Shown piece after piece: positions 1-7,532 of a stretch of DNA of 64,000 bases. The DNA is from Pacificibacter maritimus (lineage in GTDB: Bacteria; Pseudomonadota; Alphaproteobacteria; Rhodobacterales; Rhodobacteraceae), in assembly GCF_003814915.1 (NCBI RefSeq), contig NZ_RKQK01000002.1, positions 497,184 through 561,183 of the forward strand, in the 5' to 3' direction. The position numbers were made by a program, and so were the translations under genes. The notes under the pieces were generated by a model. The model saw nothing but the letters and a program-made list of their open reading frames with translations, made no database searches and was not told the origin of the DNA. How positions within the stretch are numbered: the stretch's first letter is position 1; every line of letters begins with the position of its first letter.

Positions 1-63
1 GCATGAAGCGGATGAATGGCGAATGCGGTCACTTAAGTCAATGCACCACGGCGACCGCCACGC

Positions 64-1152
64 TTAACGCGCGCGCCAAGTGAACAAGGATGACGCCAAA
101 AAGTTCCACATCGCCCCAGCCACGGCCCCTGCCAAGCTGGCCAGCGCCCAATTGTTGACGGTCTTATAGACAAGCTCTGCAAAGCCCACATTCATCAACG
201 CACCAAAGGCACAGACGAGATAAAAACTAAACAGGCCGCGCAACAGGGCTTTCCCCTTCAGCGCGCGATCGCGGTAAGTTACAAGGTTGTTGAGGAAAAA
301 GTTGGTGTTGATCGCCACAAACACCCCTGCCGCCTGCGCGAGCAAAAACGCATCAGGCATAAAGGCCAGCATCAAACGCACCACAGCCAACTGCACAAAG
401 ACGCCCGAAAACCCAACTGCGGCAAACATGATGAATCGCATTGACACAAGACCGCCGGTCATACGCACCAGTAACAGCGATAAGAATTCCAAGGTCACAG
501 CCGCATCCATTTTGGATTCACCCGCGTGGCGCGTGCGAAATGTATAAGGCACTTCGGCTGTTTTCCATGTGCCTTTCGAGGCCGCAAGAACATCGGATAG
601 AATTTTAAACCCTTCGGTCTGCAGCCCTGTGACCACCTGATTGAATGACAAACGGCGCAACATGAAAAAGCCGCTCATCGGATCGCTGGCGGTAATTTTC
701 AAAACCCGCCGCGTCAATGATGTCGCTTGATCACTTCCCCATTTGCGCAGTTTAGACAAACCATCGCCAGAAGATCCGCCTTCAACGTTGCGACTGCCGA
801 TCACGACATCCAAATCAGGATCGCTTTGCAATTTATCTAACATCACAGGCAGGCGTGTCTCATCATGCTGCAAATCTGCATCAATCACCGCGCAAAAAGG
901 CGCTGTAGATGATAGGATGCCTTCAATACAGGCCCCTGCCAATCCACGCCGACCAATGCGCTGAATGACACGCACATTCGCATGATCAAAGGCCAAAGCG
1001 CGCACCTCATCGGCTGTACCATCAGGGCTGTCATCATCCACATAGACCGCTTCCCAGTCACGCCCAGACAGCGCCTTTTGCAAAAGCTCAAACAAAGGAC
1101 GCACGTTGTCGCGTTCATTAAATGTCGGAATGACAATGGTCACATCATACAT
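64..1152 (-). CDS. Glycosyltransferase family 2 (dolichol/polyprenyl-phosphate mannose synthase type) fused to a GtrA-like membrane domain
   Basis: Probably transfers a hexose from a nucleotide sugar to a polyprenyl phosphate at the inner face of the membrane. The N-terminal GT-A domain has VDDDSPDGT at residues 38-46 and the DADLQHD metal-binding motif at 91-97, as in DPM1-type enzymes. From about residue 238 to the end the protein is hydrophobic with about four membrane segments typical of GtrA flippase-like domains. At 362 residues this is a normal length for the fusion. It is transcribed away from a family-39 glycosyltransferase 100 bases off, which fits a donor-making and donor-using pair. 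The lipid and sugar cannot be told from sequence. Confidence 0.88.
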   Translation of the reverse strand: MYDVTIVIPTFNERDNVRPLFELLQKALSGRDWEAVYVDDDSPDGTADEVRALAFDHANVRVIQRIGRRGLAGACIEGILSSTAPFCAVIDADLQHDETRLPVMLDKLQSDPDLDVVIGSRNVEGGSSGDGLSKLRKWGSDQATSLTRRVLKITASDPMSGFFMLRRLSFNQVVTGLQTEGFKILSDVLAASKGTWKTAEVPYTFRTRHAGESKMDAAVTLEFLSLLLVRMTGGLVSMRFIMFAAVGFSGVFVQLAVVRLMLAFMPDAFLLAQAAGVFVAINTNFFLNNLVTYRDRALKGKALLRGLFSFYLVCAFGALMNVGFAELVYKTVNNWALASLAGAVAGAMWNFLASSLFTWRAR

Positions 1153-1252
1153 GGGGCAGGCTCACAGGTTTTGCCCGTCTTGGGGCGCTTGTCTTTTTGG
1201 TAGCCGCCTTTTACTCTGATCCGCGTTCAAATTGAAAGCCCGAGGATATCAC

Positions 1253-2707
1253 ATGTTGTTTTCTACGCGTTATATCGCTCTTGGTTTTCTTATTTTACAC
1301 CTTAGTCTTGCCGCAGCCCTACCCTTGATCGACGACGAGGCCTATTACACGCTTTGGGCGCGTTGGCCTGCGGCTGGATATTACGACCACCCGCCTATGA
1401 TCGCTTATTTCATTCACTTGGGCGCGCAGATCTTTGGCGAAAACAGTTTTGGCATTCGCATTATTGGCCTCTTGGGCATAGCTTGCTCCAGTCTTTTGGT
1501 GGGCGACACGGCGCAGCGTTTAGGCCTAGGTCAGCGTCATGCCGCGCTTGCAGTAATGTTGTTCAATATCGGATTTTTACCGCTGGCCATCGGAAGCTTC
1601 GCGACACCTGATAGCCCCTCAACTCTATTTTGGATTGCAGGACTTTGGGCCGCGATTGCGGCAGTGCAAAGTCAAGCGGCTCCAGCGAAAACCTGCCTCA
1701 CTTGGTGGCTTGCGGCAGGGCTTTTGATCGGGCTGGGCGGCGCGTCGAAATTCACCAATGTGTTTTTGGGTTTCGGCCTGTTAGGGTGGCTCGTATCGAC
1801 CCGCGAAGGTCGTGCGTGGCTGCGACGCCCCTACCCCTATTTCGCTGTATGCGCCGCGATCTTGCCACTGATTCCTTATGTTAACTGGAACATCCAAAAC
1901 GACTGGTTAGGATTTGAACGCCAAGGGTCACGCCTGAACGCGGGCGGGTTCGACTTTGGCGATTTTACAGGCTACATCGCTGCTTTGTTGATCCTGCCAA
2001 CGCCACTCGTTGGCTGGTTTGCCCTGCGTGGCGTAGGTATAGGCAAAGCCCCGCAAATGTCGTTGCTGCTATGGAGCCTAGCGCCCGTGCTGGTTTACTT
2101 CGCATTTCACGCCACCCACGACACCGTGCAAGCCAATTGGTTAACGCCGATCCAAGGTGCCATCGCGATCTTGGCGTCAGTTGCACTTGCCAGCCTCACC
2201 CATCAACGTTTTTGGACGCGCATAACCGTGGTTAGTGGCACTGGCTTGAGCGTGATTTTACTGGGCGCGCTCTTAAACCCATGGGTGCCGCTCAGCACCG
2301 ATGACACGCCGCCCAATCAAGGGCGCGGCTGGAAGGCGGCACAGGTTGAAATTCAAAACTTGATTGATGACACTGGCGCGCAGTGGATCGCCACAACAGA
2401 CTACGCGCGTACAGGCATGTTGGCCTATCAATTTCCGAGTCTGCCAGTTTATGCCCTCACCGATCCACAGCGCTACGGCTTTCGCCCAGCTTTTGATCCC
2501 GCGCTGTGCGATGCTCCTGCAGTGTTGATCGAGAAAGCGGACGGAAATTCATCTAAAAGCACGCAGCTTCAAACACCAAGCGCTATAGCGGAGCAGATGT
2601 TTGAAACGTCGCGCCCCCTTCAGTTGGTGCAGCGCGCGCAGGGCGACAAAACATTGATGCTCTATCAGGCGACTGCCGCTCAAGGTCTGGTGGCTTTGGG
2701 CTGCTAG
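1253..2707 (+). CDS. Glycosyltransferase family 39 (ArnT/PMT-like) integral membrane protein
   Basis: This is a polytopic membrane protein of 484 residues. An acidic cluster DDE lies at residues 27-29, just after the first membrane helix, where family-39 transferases keep their catalytic/metal acidic residues in the first periplasmic loop. Such enzymes move a sugar from a polyprenyl-phosphate donor onto lipid A, protein or another acceptor in the periplasm. The ATG at 1253 is preferred to an in-frame TTG at 1232 because a GAGG-like ribosome site sits just before it. The divergent neighbour is a polyprenyl-phosphate hexose synthase type enzyme, the expected source of the donor. The acceptor is unknown. 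Confidence 0.85.
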   Translation: MLFSTRYIALGFLILHLSLAAALPLIDDEAYYTLWARWPAAGYYDHPPMIAYFIHLGAQIFGENSFGIRIIGLLGIACSSLLVGDTAQRLGLGQRHAALAVMLFNIGFLPLAIGSFATPDSPSTLFWIAGLWAAIAAVQSQAAPAKTCLTWWLAAGLLIGLGGASKFTNVFLGFGLLGWLVSTREGRAWLRRPYPYFAVCAAILPLIPYVNWNIQNDWLGFERQGSRLNAGGFDFGDFTGYIAALLILPTPLVGWFALRGVGIGKAPQMSLLLWSLAPVLVYFAFHATHDTVQANWLTPIQGAIAILASVALASLTHQRFWTRITVVSGTGLSVILLGALLNPWVPLSTDDTPPNQGRGWKAAQVEIQNLIDDTGAQWIATTDYARTGMLAYQFPSLPVYALTDPQRYGFRPAFDPALCDAPAVLIEKADGNSSKSTQLQTPSAIAEQMFETSRPLQLVQRAQGDKTLMLYQATAAQGLVALGC

Positions 2708-2875
2708 CCTATGGCCGCATAAGTGACAGGTGCTCAGATGTCGCACGAGCGAATACAGGCAGATTGATATGGCTCTAAACCGCCTTTGTCACCGCTGCCG
2801 CACGCTGCCCCTTTCCCTTGTCCGCCACATCCTTTAAACCACCACAAAACCATTTTCCGCACAGGAGCGTATCCC

Positions 2876-4531
2876 ATGGCTGCCAATAAATTCGTATACT
2901 TCATGGACGGCGTGTCCAAGACCTATCCCGGTGGGAAAAAGGTATTTGAAAACATCCGCCTCAACTTTTTGCCCGGTGTGAAAATCGGTGTTGTCGGTGT
3001 CAACGGTACAGGTAAATCTACGTTGATGCGCATCATGGCTGGTCAGGACAAAGAGTTCCAAGGCGAAGCATGGGCCGCAGAAGGCGCAAAAGTTGGCTAT
3101 TTGCCGCAAGAGCCTGTGTTGGATGAAACGCTCACCGTGCGCGAAAACGTGATGTTGGGGGTGGCGGAAAAGAAAGGCATCTTGGATCGCTACAATGAGC
3201 TGGCGATGAACTATTCTGATGAGACCGCCGAAGAAATGGCGACCTTGCAAGATGAGATTGACGCGCAAAATCTTTGGGATCTCGACAGCCAAGTTGACGT
3301 TTCGATGGAGGCTCTGCGCTGCCCTGCGGATGACGCGGATGTGGCGAGTCTGTCTGGCGGTGAACGCCGCCGCGTGGCTTTGTGTAAACTCTTGCTTGAA
3401 GCGCCAGACATGCTGCTGCTCGATGAGCCGACCAACCACTTGGACGCCGAAACCATCGCTTGGTTGCAACAGCACTTGATCGACTACAAAGGAACGATCC
3501 TTTGTGTGACCCACGATCGCTACTTCTTGGATGATATCACGGGCTGGATCTTGGAACTCGACCGCGGCGCTGGCATTCCTTACGAGGGCAACTATTCTTC
3601 TTGGTTGGAACAAAAAGCCAAACGTTTGTCGCAAGAGGCGCGTGAAGATAAATCCAAACAAAAGACGCTTGAACGCGAATTGGAGTGGATGCGTCAGGGT
3701 CAAAAAGCCCGCCAAGCCAAACAAAAAGCGCGTATCAACGCCTATAACGAACTCGCCAGCCAGTCGGAGCGTGACAAAGTCGGCCGCGCGCAGATCGTTA
3801 TTCCAAACGGTCCGCGCCTTGGAAATAAAGTGATCGAAGTCGAGGGCTTGAAAAAAGCCATGGGCGACAAGCTTTTGGTAGAAAACCTTGAATTCTCATT
3901 GCCGCCGGGTGGCATTGTGGGCGTCATCGGCCCGAACGGCGCGGGTAAATCGACGCTGTTCAAAATGCTCACGGGCCAAGAAAAACCTGATGAGGGCACC
4001 GTGGAATACGGCGACACTGTTAAGCTGTCATACGTGGATCAATCCCGTGATGATCTGGACCCGAATGCCAATGTGTTCGAAGCCATCGCGGACGGCCAAG
4101 ACATCATCATGCTGGGTGACGCGGAAATGAATGGCCGCGCTTACTGTTCTGCTTTCAACTTTAAGGGTGGCGATCAGCAGAAAAAAGTCGGCATCCTGTC
4201 AGGTGGTGAACGCAACCGCGTGCACATGGCGCGCCTGCTGCGCTCTGGCGGTAACGTGTTGCTGCTCGATGAGCCGACCAACGACTTGGACGTGGAAACA
4301 CTGCGTGCCTTGGAAGACGCGCTGACAGATTTCGCAGGCTGTGCTGTGGTGATCTCGCACGACCGCTTCTTCCTTGATCGTATCTGTACGCACATTCTGG
4401 CTTTTGAGGGCGACGCGCATGTGGAATGGTTTGAAGGCAACTTTGAAGACTACGAAGAAGACAAAAAACGCCGCTTGGGCCCTGATGCGCTTGAGCCTAA
4501 GCGTTTGAAGCATAAGAAGTTTGTTAGGTAA
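2876..4531 (+). CDS. ettA: Energy-dependent translational throttle protein EttA (ABC-F ATPase)
   Basis: Soluble ABC-F protein of 551 residues that binds the ribosomal E site and couples translation elongation to ATP level. It has two ATP-binding cassettes and no membrane part. Cassette 1 has Walker A GVNGTGKST (41-49), signature LSGGERRRV and Walker B LLLDEPTNHLD. Cassette 2 has GPNGAGKST, LSGGERNRV and LLLDEPTNDLD. The charged linker between them, rich in Lys/Arg/Gln (around WMRQGQKARQAK), is the P-site tRNA interaction motif region. The open frame extends 30 codons upstream, but MAANKF at 2876, preceded by AGGAG, is the usual EttA start. Palindromic hairpins follow the stop. Confidence 0.95.
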   Translation: MAANKFVYFMDGVSKTYPGGKKVFENIRLNFLPGVKIGVVGVNGTGKSTLMRIMAGQDKEFQGEAWAAEGAKVGYLPQEPVLDETLTVRENVMLGVAEKKGILDRYNELAMNYSDETAEEMATLQDEIDAQNLWDLDSQVDVSMEALRCPADDADVASLSGGERRRVALCKLLLEAPDMLLLDEPTNHLDAETIAWLQQHLIDYKGTILCVTHDRYFLDDITGWILELDRGAGIPYEGNYSSWLEQKAKRLSQEAREDKSKQKTLERELEWMRQGQKARQAKQKARINAYNELASQSERDKVGRAQIVIPNGPRLGNKVIEVEGLKKAMGDKLLVENLEFSLPPGGIVGVIGPNGAGKSTLFKMLTGQEKPDEGTVEYGDTVKLSYVDQSRDDLDPNANVFEAIADGQDIIMLGDAEMNGRAYCSAFNFKGGDQQKKVGILSGGERNRVHMARLLRSGGNVLLLDEPTNDLDVETLRALEDALTDFAGCAVVISHDRFFLDRICTHILAFEGDAHVEWFEGNFEDYEEDKKRRLGPDALEPKRLKHKKFVR

Positions 4532-4552
4532 CAAAACGCAAAGCGTTTTGTT
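4530..4552 (+). terminator. Hairpin overlapping the ettA stop codon
   Basis: A perfect 10-base inverted repeat (AACAAAACGC and GCGTTTTGTT) is separated by three A residues and begins within the ettA stop codon. No clear T run follows, so it may be an mRNA-end stabilising hairpin rather than a factor-independent terminator. Confidence 0.5.
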
Positions 4553-4555
4553 ACG

Positions 4556-4604
4556 GGAGGTGCGAGGCAGCAAGTTTTCAAAGAAAACATGCGTTCGCTC
4601 CTCC
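4556..4604 (+). repeat. Long imperfect inverted repeat downstream of ettA
   Basis: Arms GGAGGTGCGA (4556-4565) and TCGCTCCTCC (4595-4604) pair with one mismatch. Inside them GTTTTC and GAAAAC form a second stem. Together they give a tall hairpin between ettA and the terminator at about 4656. It could belong to the ettA 3' UTR or to a small RNA ending at that terminator. Confidence 0.5.
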
Positions 4605-4655
4605 TTGCAGCCCCAAACGTGATACTTGCGTCAAACGCCTAAAACCCCGAAGATA

Positions 4656-4688
4656 AAAAGGCCCCGTCTATTTGGCGGGGCTTTTTTG
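4656..4688 (+). terminator. Rho-independent terminator between ettA and the GIY-YIG gene
   Basis: GCCCCG (4661-4666) pairs with CGGGGC (4676-4681), extended by A-T pairs and followed directly by a run of six T. It lies upstream of the ATG at 4713. It therefore ends transcription from ettA, or from an RNA in the interval, and marks the next gene as a separate unit. Confidence 0.85.
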
Positions 4689-4712
4689 CTTAAACATTTT
4701 CTAGGGTTTTAT

Positions 4713-5603
4713 ATGGCACACGGTCGCTCAGTCCGCCTATTCCTCGCTGAAGGCACTCCGACAGGCATTTTAACCGCTGAAATCGTAAATTGGACCGGAC
4801 ATGTACTGTCTGCTCCGCGCACCCGCTTAGAAAACGCATTGAAGCGCGATGAATTAAAGAAAACAGGAATCTACATTTTATTTGGAACTCCTTTAGATTC
4901 GGATGTTCCTAAAGTGTATGTCGGAGAAGGTGATGACATTTCCCTTAGACTTTCCAGCCATTCACGCGATGACGACAAGGCTTTTTGGGAACGCTTTATA
5001 GCTGTAACAAGCAAAGACATGAACCTCACAAAAGCTCATGTTAAATATTTAGAAGGCCGCCTAATAAGCATACTGAAGGATGCCAAGAAATCGACACTCG
5101 CCAACAAAACGGAACCTAGCTTCGATCGCCTTCCCGAAGCAGACATTTCCGACATGGAAACATTTCTAGAAGAACTTCAACTTGTTCTTCCAGTCGTCGG
5201 TGTAGATTTCTTTCGCCGTCCATTGACAAAATCCAGCATCGCACACCAACCAGATAAGAAAGACGCTCCGACATTTGTGATTTCCCACGTCAAAAAGGGA
5301 ATCTCAGCGAAAGCCGAGGAAGTGGACGGCGAATTTGTCTTACTTTCTGGATCTAAAGGCGATTTAAATGAAGCCGCTTCATTCCATGAAAAGTTAAAAT
5401 CATTGAGGGATCAATCTCTCGCGACTGGACGAATAGTGAAGATCGCCAATAACGGTTTTGAAGTGACTGAACCAATTGGCTTTTCCAGCCCGAGCGCCGC
5501 AGCAGTTTTTCTTTTCGGGACATCCCGTAATGGTCGCACCGACTGGTTAATTGAGGGACAAGCTATAACCTATGGTGACTGGAAAAACGGGCAGCTAGAG
5601 TAA
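4713..5603 (+). CDS. GIY-YIG nuclease family protein with C-terminal DUF4357
   Basis: Predicted metal-dependent endonuclease-fold protein of 296 residues. GIY is at residues 52-54 and the YVG half at 69-71, followed by the expected catalytic Arg79 and Glu114 in KYLEGRL, so the active site looks intact. Residues about 240-295 match DUF4357 (short core FSSPSAAA and NGRTDW), a domain often attached to GIY-YIG or restriction-type proteins. The ATG at 4713 is chosen because an upstream in-frame ATG at 4626 would put a terminator inside the gene. Codon use is AT-richer than the neighbours, with many ATA, TTA and AGA-like codons, which suggests acquisition. No methylase or helicase partner is adjacent, and its biological target is unknown. 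Confidence 0.8.
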   Translation: MAHGRSVRLFLAEGTPTGILTAEIVNWTGHVLSAPRTRLENALKRDELKKTGIYILFGTPLDSDVPKVYVGEGDDISLRLSSHSRDDDKAFWERFIAVTSKDMNLTKAHVKYLEGRLISILKDAKKSTLANKTEPSFDRLPEADISDMETFLEELQLVLPVVGVDFFRRPLTKSSIAHQPDKKDAPTFVISHVKKGISAKAEEVDGEFVLLSGSKGDLNEAASFHEKLKSLRDQSLATGRIVKIANNGFEVTEPIGFSSPSAAAVFLFGTSRNGRTDWLIEGQAITYGDWKNGQLE

Positions 5604-5668
5604 CCCCGAGACCTCACCAAGGATCGGCAGGTCCCTATCCCCGTAGTTTTGCAACATTCCCCAGCCTT

Positions 5669-5751
5669 CAAAGATGCCCTGGCATCTTTGACGCGTCTGC
5701 CCCGCCCCCACGGGGCTGCGCGTTTCACGCTTACCCCTCGGGTCAGACGCG
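5669..5751. repeat. Cluster of strong inverted repeats in an intergenic stretch
   Basis: A perfect 10-base inverted repeat (CAAAGATGCC at 5669 and GGCATCTTTG at 5681, two-base loop) is followed by CGCGTCTG (5692-5699) pairing with CAGACGCG (5744-5751). The second pair encloses CCCCG/CGGGG (5700-5704 with 5711-5715). The interval 5604-5853 holds no convincing gene. It could encode a structured RNA or be a dispersed intergenic palindromic element. Confidence 0.45.
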
Positions 5752-5792
5752 CGGTGCGTGACTGTCGAACACTGCGCTTCTCCCTTTTCGAA

Positions 5793-5830
5793 AAACAAAA
5801 AACGCCAGAGGATCCCCCCAGCGTTTTCCC
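5793..5830 (-). terminator. Terminator of the small conserved hypothetical gene
   Basis: Read on the minus strand, AACGCTGG pairs with CTGGCGTT (with G-U pairs) and is followed by TTTTTTG and more T. It lies about 25 bases beyond the stop of the minus-strand gene at 5854, so it is the natural end of that transcript. Confidence 0.7.
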
Positions 5831-5853
5831 ATTTTCCGAAATGCCGCGTCCGC

Positions 5854-6165
5854 TTATGCAGCCGTGGCGTTCTTGTCTTCAACCACTTTCGCCTCAGTCG
5901 ATTCCTCTACTGCCTCGGCCCCCTCAACCACTTCACCCTCTGGCTCTGGCTCTGGCGCAGGCAGGGCCAAAGCTTCGTCGGGGAAGGTGTCGGGCAGAGC
6001 AAAGCTGATCTCATTTGTGACAGGGTTCACAGTCACAGCGGGCATGTCAGGCAAGGCGGCGATGGCCTCGTTGAGCTCACCGACAAGACGTTCAAAGGTC
6101 TGGCGCTGGGTTTCGATCACAACTTTGGATTTTGAGCCTCGGCCGAATTTCAAGAATTTGAACAT
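5854..6165 (-). CDS. Small conserved-type hypothetical protein with acidic, Pro/Glu-rich tail
   Basis: Protein of 103 residues with a basic N-terminus (KFLKFGRGSKSK) and a predicted helical middle around residues 20-40. A long acidic tail from about residue 70 is dominated by Glu, Pro, Ala and Val. I do not recognise a functional family. The ATG at 6165 is preceded by GAGGAC at good distance, and the frame ends just before a clear terminator, so it is a credible gene rather than a chance frame. There is no signal peptide or membrane segment, and the charged tail suggests a soluble, partly disordered protein. Confidence 0.65.
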   Translation of the reverse strand: MFKFLKFGRGSKSKVVIETQRQTFERLVGELNEAIAALPDMPAVTVNPVTNEISFALPDTFPDEALALPAPEPEPEGEVVEGAEAVEESTEAKVVEDKNATAA

Positions 6166-6372
6166 CTGGGTCCTCACTAATTTGTATTTGCACCTGCAGC
6201 ATAGCTCACAATCCATTGGGCAGGCACGGTGAAAAAATCCAAAGTTTCCCGTCATGCGATTTCAACGAAGGTGACCAAAGGCCCTCCTACTAAAATCAGA
6301 CCCACCAAGCTACGGCATAGTCAGACGGTAAAGCGCTAATTTGCTTAGAAAATGAGGGGGAGCGAATTGTCT

Positions 6373-6402
6373 TTGCACTGCGTCAAAAATGTGCTCTATA
6401 GG
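6373..6402 (+). promoter_or_regulatory. Putative promoter of the cold-shock gene with long 5' UTR
   Basis: TTGCAC (6373-6378) and TATAGG (6397-6402) are spaced by 18 bases. A start around 6410 would leave an untranslated leader of about 115 bases before the ATG at 6524, a length typical of cspA-type leaders. The rest of 6166-6523 shows no gene. Confidence 0.5.
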
Positions 6403-6523
6403 CCCTGCGACGTTATCTCTATCGACCCTTCTGTTTTCCCTTATCCGGCACTCAGTCTTCGATCAGACACCTGACACGCCGATCTGCCGCAATATCGTGG
6501 GCAGTGATTAAGGAGAAAATACA

Positions 6524-6730
6524 ATGGCTAATGGCACAGTAAAATGGTTCAATTCCACTAAAGGTTTCGGCTTTATCGAGCCAGAAGGTGGCAACAAAGA
6601 CGTGTTCGTACACATCTCTGCTGTTGAGCGTTCCGGCCTTACAGGTCTTCGCGACGGTGCGAAAGTTACTTTCGACATCGAAGCTGGCCGTGACGGTCGC
6701 GAATCTGCGATTAACTTGACTGTAGAATAA
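6524..6730 (+). CDS. Cold-shock protein (CspA family)
   Basis: Single-domain nucleic-acid chaperone of 68 residues that binds single-stranded RNA/DNA and melts RNA secondary structure. RNP1 (KGFGFI, residues 13-18) and RNP2 (VFVHIS, 27-32) are both intact, and the length is normal for the family. The ATG follows AAGGAGAAAAT, a strong ribosome site. The gene stands alone between a long leader and a strong terminator. Which cspA paralogue it is cannot be told, nor whether it responds to cold or growth. Confidence 0.95.
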   Translation: MANGTVKWFNSTKGFGFIEPEGGNKDVFVHISAVERSGLTGLRDGAKVTFDIEAGRDGRESAINLTVE

Positions 6731-6750
6731 TCTACACTCTCGTTTGAGAT

Positions 6751-6784
6751 AACGCTCGGTGCTTTTGCATCGGGCGTTTTTTTA
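6751..6784 (+). terminator. Rho-independent terminator after the cold-shock gene
   Basis: CGCTCGGTGC pairs with GCATCGGGCG (two G-U pairs) around a TTTT loop, followed by seven T. It lies 20 bases after the stop codon. Confidence 0.9.
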
Positions 6785-6805
6785 TGCCTAAATAGTGATT
6801 TGATG

Positions 6806-6838
6806 TAAAAAAAGGCGCGAGATTGCCCTCACGCCTTT
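6806..6838 (-). terminator. Rho-independent terminator of the PhnA-like gene
   Basis: On the minus strand GGCGTGAG pairs with CTCGCGCC (one G-U pair) and is followed by seven T. It serves the convergent minus-strand gene ending at 6876. The cold-shock gene and this gene therefore each have their own terminator. Confidence 0.85.
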
Positions 6839-6875
6839 TGTCGTTTCTAATCACACCAATTTCGCTGTGACGCAG

Positions 6876-7385
6876 TTACTTCTTTTTCACGAATTCAGTC
6901 AAAATCACGATCCGCTGGCTTTCCACACGGCCTTCTATATGACCCGCATTGTCAGCCACCAAAGAAATACCGCGCACAGCCGTGCCGCGCTTGGCAGTGA
7001 ACCCGCCTCCTTTGACGGGCAGGTCTTTGATCAGCACGACAGTGTCTCCCGCAGATAGGACCGCGCCATTACTATCGCGGTGAATTATATCAGGGCCGCC
7101 AGACTTAGCCCATTCTTCGACCTCAGGTTCAAGGTACAGCATTTCCAAAGCATCCGCTGCCCATGATTCCGTCGCATGGCGGGTGAGCAAGCGGTAAGAT
7201 AGCACTTTAACAGCATCCGATTCAGACCACATAGAAGTGGTCAAAGCATTCCAATGCCCCGCTGGCACAGCCTCGCCTTTTAGCCCCGCCGAACATGTGC
7301 CACACAGCTGCACAACATCGCTTCGAGGCTCCACAGAAACGGCCGTTACATCACCTTGAACTTCACAAATTTCACAACCAGACAT
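6876..7385 (-). CDS. PhnA/YjdM-like zinc-ribbon protein
   Basis: Protein of 169 residues. An N-terminal zinc ribbon has Cys4-x2-Cys7 and Cys28-x2-Cys31. A C-terminal beta-rich PhnA domain carries the family strings GDTVVLIKDL, KRGT and GHIEGR. Despite the name, PhnA proteins are not established as phosphonate hydrolases and their role is unclear. The ATG at 7385 gives the usual N-terminus ahead of the first Cys pair; the frame runs 16 codons further up but adds nothing conserved. The gene is divergent from tamA with a 147-base spacer. Confidence 0.85.
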   Translation of the reverse strand: MSGCEICEVQGDVTAVSVEPRSDVVQLCGTCSAGLKGEAVPAGHWNALTTSMWSESDAVKVLSYRLLTRHATESWAADALEMLYLEPEVEEWAKSGGPDIIHRDSNGAVLSAGDTVVLIKDLPVKGGGFTAKRGTAVRGISLVADNAGHIEGRVESQRIVILTEFVKKK

Positions 7386-7532
7386 AATGCCCTCCAAATG
7401 TTGTAATGTCTTTAGGCCCGCCCCCGAATCCAAGCAAGCAACAAACCGCCATTTGCCCTGTTTTCACTGGAAATCTAATCCAAAGGCGTCATATTAACTT
7501 TGGTAATCTTTGCGCAGGATTGGACCTCAAAC

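Noticed and set aside
2834-3724. Long open frame on the minus strand inside ettA
   Set aside because: It lies wholly opposite a well-conserved gene, its translation is rich in Phe/His/Arg with no domain, and it has no ribosome site.
5595-5882. 95-codon minus-strand frame between the GIY-YIG gene and the small hypothetical gene
   Set aside because: It runs through the terminator and palindromes and overlaps the end of the 5854-6165 gene in another frame, so it is not credible as a protein.
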